From Streptomyces sp. NBC_01551 (GTDB taxonomy: Bacteria > Actinomycetota > Actinomycetes > Streptomycetales > Streptomycetaceae), in NCBI RefSeq assembly GCF_026339935.1, contig NZ_JAPEPX010000001.1, positions 6,289,501-6,353,500 of the forward strand: DNA of 64,000 bases. The letters are read 5' to 3'. The position numbers and the translations under genes were made by a program. This document shows, piece by piece, positions 33,342 to 41,450 of the stretch (positions are counted from its first letter, which is position 1; each line of letters starts with the position of its first letter). Below the pieces are notes generated by a model, which saw nothing but the letters and a program-made list of their open reading frames with translations, did not search any database and was not told the origin of the DNA.

Positions 33342-34318
33342 CGGGTCATCTCCGTGGCGTTGCCGGGGGTGCTGTGGCCGGTGAGGGTGAGGAACACGTC
33401 GTCGAGGTCCGGTGTGTGCACGGTCAGCGACTCGGCCTGCACCGCCGCGTCGTCCAGGACGTCGAGTACGGTCCGCAGGTTCGGGATGCTTCCGTCGCTC
33501 GGGATGCGCAGCGTGAGCTCTTCGAGGTCGCGCGCCGCCGCGCCGAAGTGCCGTGCCGCGGTGTCGAGTTCGCCGACGGTGGCGAACCGCAGCCGGATGT
33601 GCCCGCCGGGGATGAGGCGCTTGAGTTCGTCGGACGTGCCCTCGGCCACCAGCCGGCCCTGGTCGAGGACCGCGATGCGGTCGGCGAGCTGGTCGGCCTC
33701 CTCCAGGTACTGCGTGGTGAGGAAGACGGTCACGCCGTCCTCGACGACCAGCCCGCGGATGATCTCCCACATGGTGCGGCGGCTGCGGGGATCGAGCCCG
33801 GTGGTCGGTTCGTCGAGGAAGATGACCCGAGGTTCGCCGACCAGGGTCATCGCCAGATCGAGCTTGCGGCGCATGCCGCCGGAGAGGGTGCTGACGTGCT
33901 TGCGGGCGGCTTCGGTCAGGTCGAACCGGCGCAGCAGCGCGTTTGCGCGCCGCCTGCCCTCGGGGCCGGGCAGGTGTCGCAGGTCCGCCATCAGCATCAG
34001 GTTCTCCTCGGCGGTGAGGAGGTTGTCGACGGCGGAGAACTGGCCGGTGACGCCGATGGCGGCGCGCACGCCCTCGGGCCGCAGGGCGAGGTCGTGACCG
34101 GCGATCCGGGCCTGACCGGCGTCCGGGGCGATGAGGGTGGAGAGGATCTCGACGGTGGTGGTCTTCCCGGCGCCGTTGGGGCCGAGCAGGGCGAAGACCG
34201 TGCCTTCGGGGATGTGCAGGTCGATGCCGTCCAGGACGACCTTGTCGCCGTACGACTTGCGCAGCCCCTGGGCCGAGATCGCCGGCGCGGTGGTGGTGAC
34301 GCTGGTGGTCGCTGTCAT
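33338..34318 (-). CDS. ABC transporter ATPase (DrrA-like)
   Basis: A 326-residue nucleotide-binding subunit: Walker A LLGPNGAGKTTTVEIL, Q-loop IGVTGQFSAVDNLLTAEEN, signature STLSGGMRRKLDLAM, Walker B RVIFLDEPTTGLDPRSRRTMW and the switch-region Gln in FLTTQYLEEAD. The C-terminal 80 residues match the DrrA extension (TPDLDDVFLTLTG). The start ATG is at 34318. It pairs with the downstream permease through a 4-base overlap and is preceded on the same strand by the DUF4097 and ribbon-helix-helix-like genes. Confidence 0.92.
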   Translation of the reverse strand: MTATTSVTTTAPAISAQGLRKSYGDKVVLDGIDLHIPEGTVFALLGPNGAGKTTTVEILSTLIAPDAGQARIAGHDLALRPEGVRAAIGVTGQFSAVDNLLTAEENLMLMADLRHLPGPEGRRRANALLRRFDLTEAARKHVSTLSGGMRRKLDLAMTLVGEPRVIFLDEPTTGLDPRSRRTMWEIIRGLVVEDGVTVFLTTQYLEEADQLADRIAVLDQGRLVAEGTSDELKRLIPGGHIRLRFATVGELDTAARHFGAAARDLEELTLRIPSDGSIPNLRTVLDVLDDAAVQAESLTVHTPDLDDVFLTLTGHSTPGNATEMTR

Positions 34319-34455
34319 GGTCGTGTCTCCCAACAGGTGCAATGTCACCCGTGAAATGGCATGCCTAGATCCGGGTCGGCCTTTCTGCCGGCCGGCACGG
34401 GGAGGCGGTGTGAGAGGAGCGAGGGGGAGCGAGGGGGAGCGGGGGCGACAGGAGG

Positions 34456-35292
34456 TCAGGCGCGACGGATCACGACGTTGCCGGCCCCGGTGCGGGCATG
34501 GACCTCGACGGTCTCGTCGGAGGCGCCGGGGCCCTCGGCCGCGCCGAGCGCGTTGCGGACGGTGCCGAAGCGGGAGTTGACGTCCAGCCAGGCCGCGGTG
34601 GACTGGCGGATGCCGATCTCCAGGTCGCCGACGGCGGTCTGGAGCCGGATGACACCCCGGGCCACCTCGTCGACGCGGATGCTGCCGTTGGCGGACTTGG
34701 CCTCCACGGAGGCGTGTGCCGTGCCGACCGCGATGCGGCCGTTGGCGGAGTTGGCCGACAGATCGCCGGTGATCTCGCCGATGGTGGTCTCGCCGTTGCC
34801 GTTCTTGACGGTGGCCGAGCCCGTGATCGTGCCGATCTCGATCCGGCCCGACCCGCTGATCTCGGCGGTGCCGACGGCCCGGTCGATGGCGATGTCCCCG
34901 TGATCCGTGCGCAGGTTCGCGACGCCCGCCTCGGCGAGGCGGATGTCGCCGAGCGAGGTCTTGACCCGGCAGTCCCCGAGCGGCCCCTCGCCGGTGTAGT
35001 CCCCCATGGGGGAGGCGCACTGGAGGTGCGAGCCGGCGGGCAGTTCGACGGTCACGTCGATCGATCCGTGCCTGCCGAACAGGGAGCGCTTCTTGGGCCC
35101 CTTCACGGTCAGGACGCCGTTGGCGTAGGTGACCTTGGTCTGCTGCACGGCCCGTACGTCGGTCTCCTCGGCGCCGTTGCTCGGCAGGACCTCGACGACC
35201 GTGTTCGTGCGCTTGCTCGCGGTGATCCGGACGTCGCCGACCTCGAACTCGATGATCGCGGTGATGGGTTCGGGCGTGTCGTAAGAAGGCAT
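34456..35292 (-). CDS. DUF4097-family beta-helix protein
   Basis: A 278-residue protein of repeated short beta-strand units such as LRTDHGDIAIDRAVGTAEIS, ATVKNGNGETTIGEITGDLS and VEAKSANGSIRVDEVARG, the pattern of the DUF4097 family. There is no signal peptide or membrane segment, so it is likely cytoplasmic. No enzyme motif is visible. In Streptomyces such proteins recur between a small DNA-binding protein and an ABC exporter, as here, which suggests a regulatory or sensing role for the exporter. The start ATG is at 35292. Confidence 0.82.
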   Translation of the reverse strand: MPSYDTPEPITAIIEFEVGDVRITASKRTNTVVEVLPSNGAEETDVRAVQQTKVTYANGVLTVKGPKKRSLFGRHGSIDVTVELPAGSHLQCASPMGDYTGEGPLGDCRVKTSLGDIRLAEAGVANLRTDHGDIAIDRAVGTAEISGSGRIEIGTITGSATVKNGNGETTIGEITGDLSANSANGRIAVGTAHASVEAKSANGSIRVDEVARGVIRLQTAVGDLEIGIRQSTAAWLDVNSRFGTVRNALGAAEGPGASDETVEVHARTGAGNVVIRRA

Positions 35293-35370
35293 GGCTGTCC
35301 CGTCCTCTTGGCTCTGGTGGGTGTTGCGCGGTCGCGGTCGCTGTCGGCGGATCCGGCGCGGGTCACTGCA

Positions 35371-35910
35371 CTAGCGGACCCAGCCCCGGAAGCTCTGGCC
35401 GTGGCGCGGGGCGCGGGCGGCGGGCTGGGCCGGGCCGGCGCCCGGTTCGAGGGCCAGGGACACCGCCCGCACGAGCCAGGCGTTGACCGACAGGCCCTCC
35501 TGGGCCGCCGCGTGCTCCACGCGGGCCTTGAGGTGCGCCGGGAGCCGGAAGTTGATGCGGGCCGTACCGCCTTCGTCGCCGTCCCCTGCGAGTGGCGCCA
35601 CTGGTGCCACAGGTGGTGCCATCGGTGTGTCAACCTCGGCCGCGCCCTCGCCGGGCGCCTCCGGCGCGGGCGGCGCCGTCACCACGAACTCGGGGTCGAG
35701 CCCCCGCAGCCGCACGTCCACCGAGCCCGGCGCCAGCTCGCGCGTGATCTCGTCCGAGGCGGCGGAGAGGGCGTTCAGCAGCGTCAGGCGGGCGGCCGAC
35801 TCCAGCGGCGCGGTCAGCCGTTCGGCCAGGGCGCGGGCTTCGTCCCCGCCGGCGTTCGCGGCGACCGCGAGTTCGTGGCGGAGGTGATCGACGTAGGGGG
35901 TCAGGTCCAT
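35371..35910 (-). CDS. ribbon-helix-helix / HicB-like regulator
   Basis: A 179-residue protein. The N-terminal 70 residues are helical (MDLTPYVDHLRHELAVAANAGG). A Pro/Ala-rich linker (PMAPPVAPVAPLAG) leads to a C-terminal ribbon-helix-helix: ARINFRLPAHLKARVEHAAAQEGLSVNAWLVRAVSLAL, the fold used by Arc/MetJ and HicB-type proteins. No toxin gene is adjacent, so it is more likely a transcriptional regulator than an antitoxin. Upstream lie three exact and one partial TGGCGCCA octamers spaced by helical turns, a plausible autoregulatory operator. The start ATG is 35910. It heads the DUF4097-ABC group. Confidence 0.75.
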   Translation of the reverse strand: MDLTPYVDHLRHELAVAANAGGDEARALAERLTAPLESAARLTLLNALSAASDEITRELAPGSVDVRLRGLDPEFVVTAPPAPEAPGEGAAEVDTPMAPPVAPVAPLAGDGDEGGTARINFRLPAHLKARVEHAAAQEGLSVNAWLVRAVSLALEPGAGPAQPAARAPRHGQSFRGWVR

Positions 35911-35920
35911 GTAGCCATGG

Positions 35921-35970
35921 TGGCGCCATTGTGGCGCCACGTCAAGCGATTGTGGCGCCATGTGGCGCTC
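35921..35970. promoter_or_regulatory. octamer array TGGCGCCA, candidate operator
   Basis: Palindromic TGGCGCCA occurs at 35921-35928, 35932-35939 and 35953-35960, with a partial copy TGGCGCTC at 35963-35970. Start-to-start spacings are 11, 21 and 10 bp, placing all sites on one face of the helix. This suits cooperative binding by ribbon-helix-helix dimers. It lies 10-60 bp upstream of the ribbon-helix-helix gene and next to the L33 promoter. Confidence 0.65.
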
Positions 35971-35980
35971 CCCACCCCTA

Positions 35981-36008
35981 TTGAAAATGGCAACCATTTC
36001 CGTATACT
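35981..36008 (+). promoter_or_regulatory. promoter of L33/L31 genes with Zur-like palindrome
   Basis: TTGAAA (35981-35986), a 16-base spacer and TATACT (36003-36008) form a strong promoter, with the start site expected about 36015, exactly the L33 ATG. The spacer carries the imperfect palindrome GAAAATGG-CAA-CCATTTCC (35982-36000), which resembles Zur boxes of actinobacteria. Zinc repression of zinc-free L33/L31 paralogues is well known in Streptomyces; this site's identity is inferred from position and shape. Confidence 0.65.
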
Positions 36009-36014
36009 GGCCGC

Positions 36015-36179
36015 ATGGCACGCAACGAGATTCGCCCGATCATCAAACTGCGCTCCACCGCGGGCACCGGCTTCACCTACGTGACCCGCAAGAACCGGCG
36101 CAACGACTCCGACCGGCTGGTGCTGCGCAAGTACGACGCCGTCGCCCGGCGGCACGTCGACTTCCGCGAAGAGCGCTGA
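36015..36179 (+). CDS. rpmG: 50S ribosomal protein L33, cysteine-free paralogue
   Basis: A 54-residue protein, [19 protein letters not shown] followed by [22 protein letters not shown], clearly L33. The two CxxC zinc knuckles of the standard form are absent, so this is the zinc-independent paralogue used when zinc is scarce. It has no Shine-Dalgarno and its ATG coincides with the expected transcription start, so it may be translated from a leaderless mRNA. The L31 paralogue follows after 30 bases, as in other Streptomyces zinc-responsive ribosomal operons. Confidence 0.95.
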   Translation: MARNEIRPIIKLRSTAGTGFTYVTRKNRRNDSDRLVLRKYDAVARRHVDFREER

Positions 36180-36209
36180 CCGGCCCCACCTCACTGGAAG
36201 GACATCGCC

Positions 36210-36455
36210 ATGAAATCCGGTATCCACCCCGCCTACGGCCCCGTCGTCTTCCGCGACAGCGCCAGTGGCACCGCGTTCCTCACCCGCTCCACCATGACCA
36301 GCCACAAGACGATCGACTGGGAGGACGGCCAGACCTACCCCGTGGTCGACGTCGAGATCTCCTCGGCGAGCCACCCCTTCTACACCGGCACCGCCCGCGT
36401 CATGGACACCGCCGGCCGCGTCGAACGCTTCGAGCGCCGCTACGGAGCCCGTTGA
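36210..36455 (+). CDS. rpmE2: 50S ribosomal protein L31 type B, cysteine-free
   Basis: An 81-residue type B L31: [42 protein letters not shown] and [30 protein letters not shown] are family-typical. It has no Cys, so no zinc site. GGAAGG lies before the ATG. It is cotranscribed with the L33 paralogue and would replace the zinc-binding L31 on ribosomes, releasing zinc. It converges on the zinc-finger gene. Confidence 0.95.
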   Translation: MKSGIHPAYGPVVFRDSASGTAFLTRSTMTSHKTIDWEDGQTYPVVDVEISSASHPFYTGTARVMDTAGRVERFERRYGAR

Positions 36456-36507
36456 CGGAGCGGGACCGCGGACTGGCCGTCGTGATCGCCGCCGCGGTCG
36501 AGAGCGG

Positions 36508-36861
36508 TCAGCTGTGCAGCCGGTCCGGCCAGTCCTGCGGGACCCGGTCGGCCGGGCCCGGGGCCGGCTGGTCCGCCGGATGGCCGCTCGGCGGGGTCAG
36601 CTCGGGGCCCGAGTCGTACAGGGCGTTGGTGTCGTAGTTCCAGAACCACTCCTCGCCCGGCTCGAAGCTCTGCACCAGGGGATGGCCGGAGGCCTTCCAA
36701 TGTGCGGTGGCGTGCTGGGCCGGTGAGGAGTCGCAGCAGCCGATGTGGCCGCACTGGGCGCAGCGCCGCAGGTGGAACCACCAGCCGCCCACCGCGTCGC
36801 AGTCGCCGCAGCCGGTGCCGGTGGGCGGGACGTTCGGGTCGATGCCGTCGATGCCTGTCAT
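36508..36861 (-). CDS. UBP-type zinc-finger protein
   Basis: A 117-residue protein with a ubiquitin-hydrolase-type (ZnF-UBP) domain: CGDCDAVGGWWFHLRRCAQCGHIGCCDSSPAQHATAHWKASGHPLVQSF across about 17-68, with the full Cys/His set. In eukaryotes the fold binds the ubiquitin C-terminus; the bacterial role is unknown. The ATG (36861) overlaps the histidine-kinase stop by 4 bases (ATGA), so it is translated as part of that signalling operon. A C-terminal Pro-rich tail follows the domain. Confidence 0.88.
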   Translation of the reverse strand: MTGIDGIDPNVPPTGTGCGDCDAVGGWWFHLRRCAQCGHIGCCDSSPAQHATAHWKASGHPLVQSFEPGEEWFWNYDTNALYDSGPELTPPSGHPADQPAPGPADRVPQDWPDRLHS

Positions 36862-38381
36862 ACGGGATCCTCCGCGGTGTCGGTGTCGGTGTCGGTGCCG
36901 GTGTTGTTGTCCGGGCCGGGCTCCGGGTCGCTCCCGGTCTCGCTCTCGGGGTCCGGGGCGGTCAGCGGGAGCAGCACCTGGAACCGGGTGTCGCCCGGTG
37001 CGGACTCGACCTGGAGGCTGCCGTGGTGCTTGTTCACGACGATCCGCCAGGAGATGTCGAGGCCGAGACCGGTGCCCTCGCCGACCGGCTTGGTGGTGAA
37101 GAAGGGATCGAAGATGCGGCTGCGGATCTCCGCCGGGACGCCGGGCCCCGTGTCCCGGAACTCCACCAGAAGCCTGTCGCCCTCCCGCGCCGTGCGGACG
37201 GTCAGTGTGCCGTCGCCGCCGGTGTCGGCGATGGCGAACACCGCGTTGTCGATGAGGTTGGTCCACACCTGGTTGAGCTCCGCCGGGTAGGCGGGCACGT
37301 CCGGCAGGGAGCGGTCGTAGTCCTTGACCACGCGTACCCGGGAGCCGATCTTCCCGGACAGCATCAGCAGGGTGCTGTCGAGGAGTTCGTGCACGTCCAC
37401 GACGCGGTGCGGGGCGCGGTCCAGCTGCGAGTACTGCTTCGCCGCGTCCACCAGGTGGGAGATGCGGGTGGTGGAGTCGTCGATCTCGTCCATCAGAAGC
37501 TCGGTCTCGACCGTGTAGTTGAGCCAGCCGATGGCCCCCGGCAGGATGTCCTCGGCCACGGTCGCCGCGACCTGCTCCAGCCAGTCCGTGTCCAGCCCGG
37601 CCTGTACGAAGACCGGCGCGATCCGCCAGCCCTCCTGGATGCCGTGGTCGTCGAGCCAGTCCGCCAGCTCGTCCTCCCGGTCGGAGGCCTCCAGCGGGCT
37701 CAACACCGGTGCTTTCGCGACCCGTTCGGCGGTCCGCTCCTGGATCTCGATGAGCTCGGCGAGCGCCTCGCGCGAGTAGGGGCCCTGGGCGATGACGGCC
37801 AGCTTGTGCCGCATCTTGCCCACCCGCTCCCGCAGCGTCGCCGTGGCCCGTACGGCCGCCGCGGCCGGGTTGTTGAGCTCATGGGTGAGCCCGGCGGACA
37901 ACGACCCCAGCGCCAGCAGCCGTTCGCGCTGGCCGATGGCCCGCTGCGTGTTCCTCGAACCGAAGAAGAGCCCCTCCAGCAGGTGCGCCGCCATCGGGAA
38001 CCAGTCGCGCATGATGTCCGCGAACGACTGCGCGGGCAGGACGAAGAAGCGCGTCGGCTCGGTCACCCGCATGGAGTTGTTGTACGTCTGCGGCACCTGG
38101 TCGCCCAGGTACGCCTGCATCGCCCCCGCGTACACGCCGCGCTGCGAGGTGCGGCTCACCTCGACGTCGTCGCCGCCGACCCGGCGGGACAGCACGACGG
38201 TGCCCTCGATCATCACGTAGAAGCAGGTGGCCGGGTCGCCCTCGGTGTACACGGCGCCGGGTTCGAACCGCTCCACCCGCCCCTCGCCGCACAGCCGCCC
38301 GAGCTGCTCCGGGGAGAGCTTCTCGAACAGGAACAGCGAGGCGATCTCCTGCGGGCTGCACGGCAGCGGCTGCCCGCTCAC
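36858..38381 (-). CDS. histidine kinase with cyclic-nucleotide-binding domain
   Basis: A 507-residue cytoplasmic protein without membrane segments. Residues about 10-125 form a cNMP-binding-like domain (LFLFEKLSPEQLGRLCGEGRVERFEPGAVYTEGDPATCFYVMIEG). The dimerisation region has LGSLSAGLTHELNNPAAAAVR with the phospho-accepting His. The ATPase domain shows NQVWTNLIDNAVFAI (N box), FRDTGPGVPAEI (G1) and GTGLGLDISWRIV (G2). A repetitive Asp/Thr/Pro tail (DPESETGSDPEPGPDNN...) ends the protein. The start is GTG 38381, overlapping the stop of the response-regulator/reductase gene by 4 bases (GTGA). It is the natural partner of that receiver domain. Confidence 0.9.
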   Translation of the reverse strand: MSGQPLPCSPQEIASLFLFEKLSPEQLGRLCGEGRVERFEPGAVYTEGDPATCFYVMIEGTVVLSRRVGGDDVEVSRTSQRGVYAGAMQAYLGDQVPQTYNNSMRVTEPTRFFVLPAQSFADIMRDWFPMAAHLLEGLFFGSRNTQRAIGQRERLLALGSLSAGLTHELNNPAAAAVRATATLRERVGKMRHKLAVIAQGPYSREALAELIEIQERTAERVAKAPVLSPLEASDREDELADWLDDHGIQEGWRIAPVFVQAGLDTDWLEQVAATVAEDILPGAIGWLNYTVETELLMDEIDDSTTRISHLVDAAKQYSQLDRAPHRVVDVHELLDSTLLMLSGKIGSRVRVVKDYDRSLPDVPAYPAELNQVWTNLIDNAVFAIADTGGDGTLTVRTAREGDRLLVEFRDTGPGVPAEIRSRIFDPFFTTKPVGEGTGLGLDISWRIVVNKHHGSLQVESAPGDTRFQVLLPLTAPDPESETGSDPEPGPDNNTGTDTDTDTAEDPV

Positions 38382-40054
38382 GACTGCTCCAGGTACCGGT
38401 GGACGAGCATCACGGCCATGGCTCCCTCTCCGACGGCGGACGCGACGCGCTTCGCGGACTGGGCGCGCGCGTCGCCCGCGACGAACACACCGGGAATGTT
38501 GGTCTCCAGGTGGTAGGGCGGCCGGTCCAGTTCCCACTCCGCCGGCGGCCGCCCGTCCGGCGTGAGGTCCGGCCCGGCCAGGATGAAACCGTGCTCGTCG
38601 CGCAGCACCGTGCCGTCCAGCCAGTCCGTCAGCGGGGCCGCGCCGATGAAGACGAACATCCACTGCGCGTCGACGAGTTCGGTCGTACCGCTGTCCACGT
38701 CCCGCAGCGTCAGCTGCTCCAGGTGTCCCTCGCCGTGAGCCGACTCGACGACGGTCCGGGTCCGCACCGTGATGTTCGGCGCCTCCTCGATCTGCTGGAT
38801 CAGGTAGTACGACATCGACGCCCGCAGGGACTCGCCGCGCACCAGCAGCGTCACCGACTTCGCGCCCCGCGCCAGGTACATCGCCGCCTGGCCGGCCGAG
38901 TTGGCGCCGCCCACGATGTACACGTCCTGCCCCTGGCAGGAGGCCGCCTCGGTCAGCGAGGAGCCGTAGTACACCCCGCAGCCGGTCAGCTGGTCGCAGC
39001 CCGGCGCGTGGAGCTGCCGGTACGAGACGCCGGTCGCCAGGATGACGCTGTGCGCCGCGACCGCCGAGCCGTCGGAGAAGCGCACGACGCGCGACGCGCC
39101 GTTGACCTCCAGGCCCGTGACCTCGCGCGCCGTGAGGATCTCGGCGCCGAACCGGCCGGCCTGGCGGCGGGCGCGGTCGGTGAGCTGCGCGCCCGATACG
39201 CCGTCGGGGAAGCCGAGGTAGTTCTCGATGCGGGAACTCTGGCCGGCCTGCCCGCCGGTCGCCGACCGCTCGACCAGTACGGTACGCAGCCCCTCGGAGG
39301 CCCCGTACACCGCCGAGCCGAGCCCGGCGGGGCCGCCGCCGATGACGACGAGGTCGTAGAAATCGGCGGTCGGAGTCGTCGCGAGCCCCACGTGGGCGGC
39401 CAGATCGGGCACCTCCGGCTCGATCAGCACCGTGCAGTCCGGGGTGACCACCAGGGGCAGCCGCTGTCCGTCGGCCCCGGCCGCCGCCAGCAGCCGCTGC
39501 CCCTCGGGCTCGTCGGAGGAGTACCAGCGGTACGGAACCTGGTTGCGGGCGAGGAACTCCCGCACCTGCGAGGAGCGCGCCGACCAGCGGTGCCCGACCA
39601 CCTTGGTGGCGGGGACCGGACGGTAGTCGCTGGAGCGCCAGGCCGTGAGCAGATCGTCCAGGACCGGGTAGAGCTTCTCCTCCGGCGGGTCCCAGGGCTT
39701 GAGCAGGTAGTGGTCGAGGTCGACGACGTTGATGGCGTCGATGGCCGCGTTGGTGTCGGCGTACGCGGTCAGCAGCACGCGCCGCGCGCCCGGGTACACG
39801 CCGAGGGCCTGTTCCAGGAACTCGATGCCGTTCATCTGCGGCATGCGGTAGTCGGCCAGGATCACCGCCACCAGGTCGCCCCGCAGCTTCAGCTCGCGCA
39901 GCGCCTCCAGCGCCGACTCGCCGGACTCGGCGCGCACGATCCGGTAGTCGGCGCCGTAGTGGCGCCGCAGGTCACGGGCGATGGCTCGGGAGACTCCCGG
40001 GTCGTCGTCCACGGTCAGGATGACGGTCCGCGCAGTGTCGGCGGGCTGTGCCAT
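38378..40054 (-). CDS. response-regulator / thioredoxin-reductase-like fusion
   Basis: A 558-residue fusion. The receiver (about 10-135) has TVDDDPG, Asp68 in VILADYRMPQ and LLKPWD. A linker domain (about 150-235) resembles a thioredoxin/Grx-like fold (RWSARSSQVREFLARNQVPYRWYS). The C-terminal part (about 238-558) is a two-dinucleotide-fold flavoprotein: VVIGGGPAGLGSAVYGASEGL (FAD), VYIVGGANSAGQAAMYLARGA (NAD(P)H) and GVFVAGDARAQSAKRVASAVGEGAM. Where thioredoxin reductases have CxxC before the second fold, the sequence is CGVYYGSSLTEAASCQG, with no CxxC. It therefore cannot work as a classical thioredoxin reductase. The start ATG is 40054. Gene fusions of this kind recur in Streptomyces next to cNMP-domain kinases. 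Confidence 0.88.
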   Translation of the reverse strand: MAQPADTARTVILTVDDDPGVSRAIARDLRRHYGADYRIVRAESGESALEALRELKLRGDLVAVILADYRMPQMNGIEFLEQALGVYPGARRVLLTAYADTNAAIDAINVVDLDHYLLKPWDPPEEKLYPVLDDLLTAWRSSDYRPVPATKVVGHRWSARSSQVREFLARNQVPYRWYSSDEPEGQRLLAAAGADGQRLPLVVTPDCTVLIEPEVPDLAAHVGLATTPTADFYDLVVIGGGPAGLGSAVYGASEGLRTVLVERSATGGQAGQSSRIENYLGFPDGVSGAQLTDRARRQAGRFGAEILTAREVTGLEVNGASRVVRFSDGSAVAAHSVILATGVSYRQLHAPGCDQLTGCGVYYGSSLTEAASCQGQDVYIVGGANSAGQAAMYLARGAKSVTLLVRGESLRASMSYYLIQQIEEAPNITVRTRTVVESAHGEGHLEQLTLRDVDSGTTELVDAQWMFVFIGAAPLTDWLDGTVLRDEHGFILAGPDLTPDGRPPAEWELDRPPYHLETNIPGVFVAGDARAQSAKRVASAVGEGAMAVMLVHRYLEQS

Positions 40055-40136
40055 ACGTCTCCACCCCGAGTGTTCTGGGCGGGCGGCACGGCGAAGCGCC
40101 CGCGCCGGTTCCCGCCCATCGTATGTTCGATCGTCC

Positions 40137-40158
40137 GGAACCGCTTCGGAACCGCTTC
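40137..40158. repeat. 11-bp direct repeat upstream of the reductase operon
   Basis: GGAACCGCTTC is repeated exactly at 40137-40147 and 40148-40158, followed by a decayed third copy (GGGAC). It lies 83-104 bp upstream of the operon's first ATG. A period of one helical turn suits a regulator binding in tandem; no protein is assigned. Confidence 0.5.
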
Positions 40159-40216
40159 GGGACGGCGCCGGCCGGGCGCTCCCCGTACCCGCCCGGTCGC
40201 TCCCGGTCGCCTCCGG

Positions 40217-41413
40217 TCAGAGGGGCGTCGTCCCCTCCTTGACCCACCCGTCGCCGCCGAGGGGGAATTCGTAGCCGGGCCGCCCGTTGTGGCCACTGGT
40301 ACGGAAGGGCTTGCCGTTGTGGTCGATCTTGAGGGTGCCGTGGCGGGAACCGCTGGACCAGGACAGCTCCAGGTACCAGCTCACGTCGTAGGCGGAGGCG
40401 TCGGCCTTGATGTAGAAGACCTCCGGCTCGGACTCGCTCACCTTGAACGGGAAGTTCGGCTGCCCTGCCTCGGGTGCGACGGCCGGGTGGGCGGCGTCGA
40501 GGGCCACGGTGAAGGAGCGGGCCGGAACGCCGGCGCCGCAGCCGACGCCCGGGTAGCCCATGGCGTAGTCGTTCCAGGCCAGGGGCGTGCGCTTGCCCGC
40601 CGTACGGACGGTGAGGCTGTCCAGGACCACCGTCTCCTTGCCGGAGCCCTGGAGGGTGAGCGTCACGTACTGCTCGCCCGCGGAGACCGCTCCGGACGAG
40701 GCCACCCATGCGGGCGCGTCCCGTTCCACGGGAGGCGGGCCCACCTGGGTCGGGGGCTTGTCGATCAGGTAGTGCTGGCCGCAGGGCGACTCCCAGGTGT
40801 AGGGCTGGGTGGTCACCTTCACCGGCGTGCCCTGCGCGGAGTCGTCGGCGCCGCGGCCGACGGGGCTGTCCCGGACGTCGCCATCGCCTGCCGCCAGGTT
40901 CGACGTGAGCGCGACCGCCCCGGCGACGGCGGCCGCGGCGATCCCGGCGAGGACGGCCCTGCGCAGCCGGCGCCGTTGCCTGGGCACGGGAGGGGCGGAG
41001 GGGGCGGGTGCCCGCTCCGTGGGTGCGGGCTCCTTCGCCAAGCTCGGCTCGGCGGGCTCGGCGGGCTCGGCGGGCTCGGCCACCTCCTCCGGTGAGCGCC
41101 GGGGCGCGCCGGCGGAGGCGGGGCCGGCCTGTGCCTTGCCGCCCGCGTCGCCGCCCTTGCGGGGGCGGTTGGTGTCCGCGAGCACCCAACTCCGGTGCAG
41201 CTCGACGAGTTCCTCGGGCGATGCCTTGCAGAGGCGGGCGAGCCGTTCGACCGGTGCGTACTCCGTCGGGACGACGTCGCCGGTGCAGTACCGGTGCAGC
41301 GTCGACGTACTCATGTGGAGCCGTTTGGCGAGCGTTCCGTAGCTGAGACCGGACCGGTCCTTCAACTCCCGCAACAGCCGGGCGAACCCGGCCTCAGCAG
41401 TGTCTTCCGACAC
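40217..41413 (-). CDS. membrane-anchored helix-turn-helix protein
   Basis: A 398-residue protein. The N-terminal HTH (about 5-70) reads ARLLRELKDRSGLSYGTLAK then RLHMSTSTLHRYCTGDVVPT, an XRE-type fold common in Streptomyces. A Pro/Ala/Glu linker (EPAEPAEPAEP) leads to one membrane segment (AVLAGIAAAAVAGAVALTS, about 160-180). The C-terminal 210 residues lie outside and hold no recognised enzyme motif; CGQHYLIDKPPTQV and the paired Cys may form a ligand-binding domain. This layout suits a one-component sensor or RodZ-like scaffold. The start is GTG 41413 with GGGAGGGA upstream; a longer frame exists. An inverted repeat upstream may be its operator. Confidence 0.8.
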   Translation of the reverse strand: MSEDTAEAGFARLLRELKDRSGLSYGTLAKRLHMSTSTLHRYCTGDVVPTEYAPVERLARLCKASPEELVELHRSWVLADTNRPRKGGDAGGKAQAGPASAGAPRRSPEEVAEPAEPAEPAEPSLAKEPAPTERAPAPSAPPVPRQRRRLRRAVLAGIAAAAVAGAVALTSNLAAGDGDVRDSPVGRGADDSAQGTPVKVTTQPYTWESPCGQHYLIDKPPTQVGPPPVERDAPAWVASSGAVSAGEQYVTLTLQGSGKETVVLDSLTVRTAGKRTPLAWNDYAMGYPGVGCGAGVPARSFTVALDAAHPAVAPEAGQPNFPFKVSESEPEVFYIKADASAYDVSWYLELSWSSGSRHGTLKIDHNGKPFRTSGHNGRPGYEFPLGGDGWVKEGTTPL

Positions 41414-41450
41414 TGTCCCTCCCACCCCGTGGTCCCGTTCCGTGTCCCAG

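Noticed and set aside
35371..35910. Antitoxin of a HicAB-type toxin-antitoxin pair
   Set aside because: No small HicA-like toxin gene lies on either side. The neighbours are DUF4097 and L33 genes, so a stand-alone regulator is more likely.
38378..40054. Simple thioredoxin reductase annotation for the flavoprotein
   Set aside because: The redox CxxC is absent and a receiver domain is fused at the N-terminus. It is better called a response-regulator/flavin-reductase fusion.
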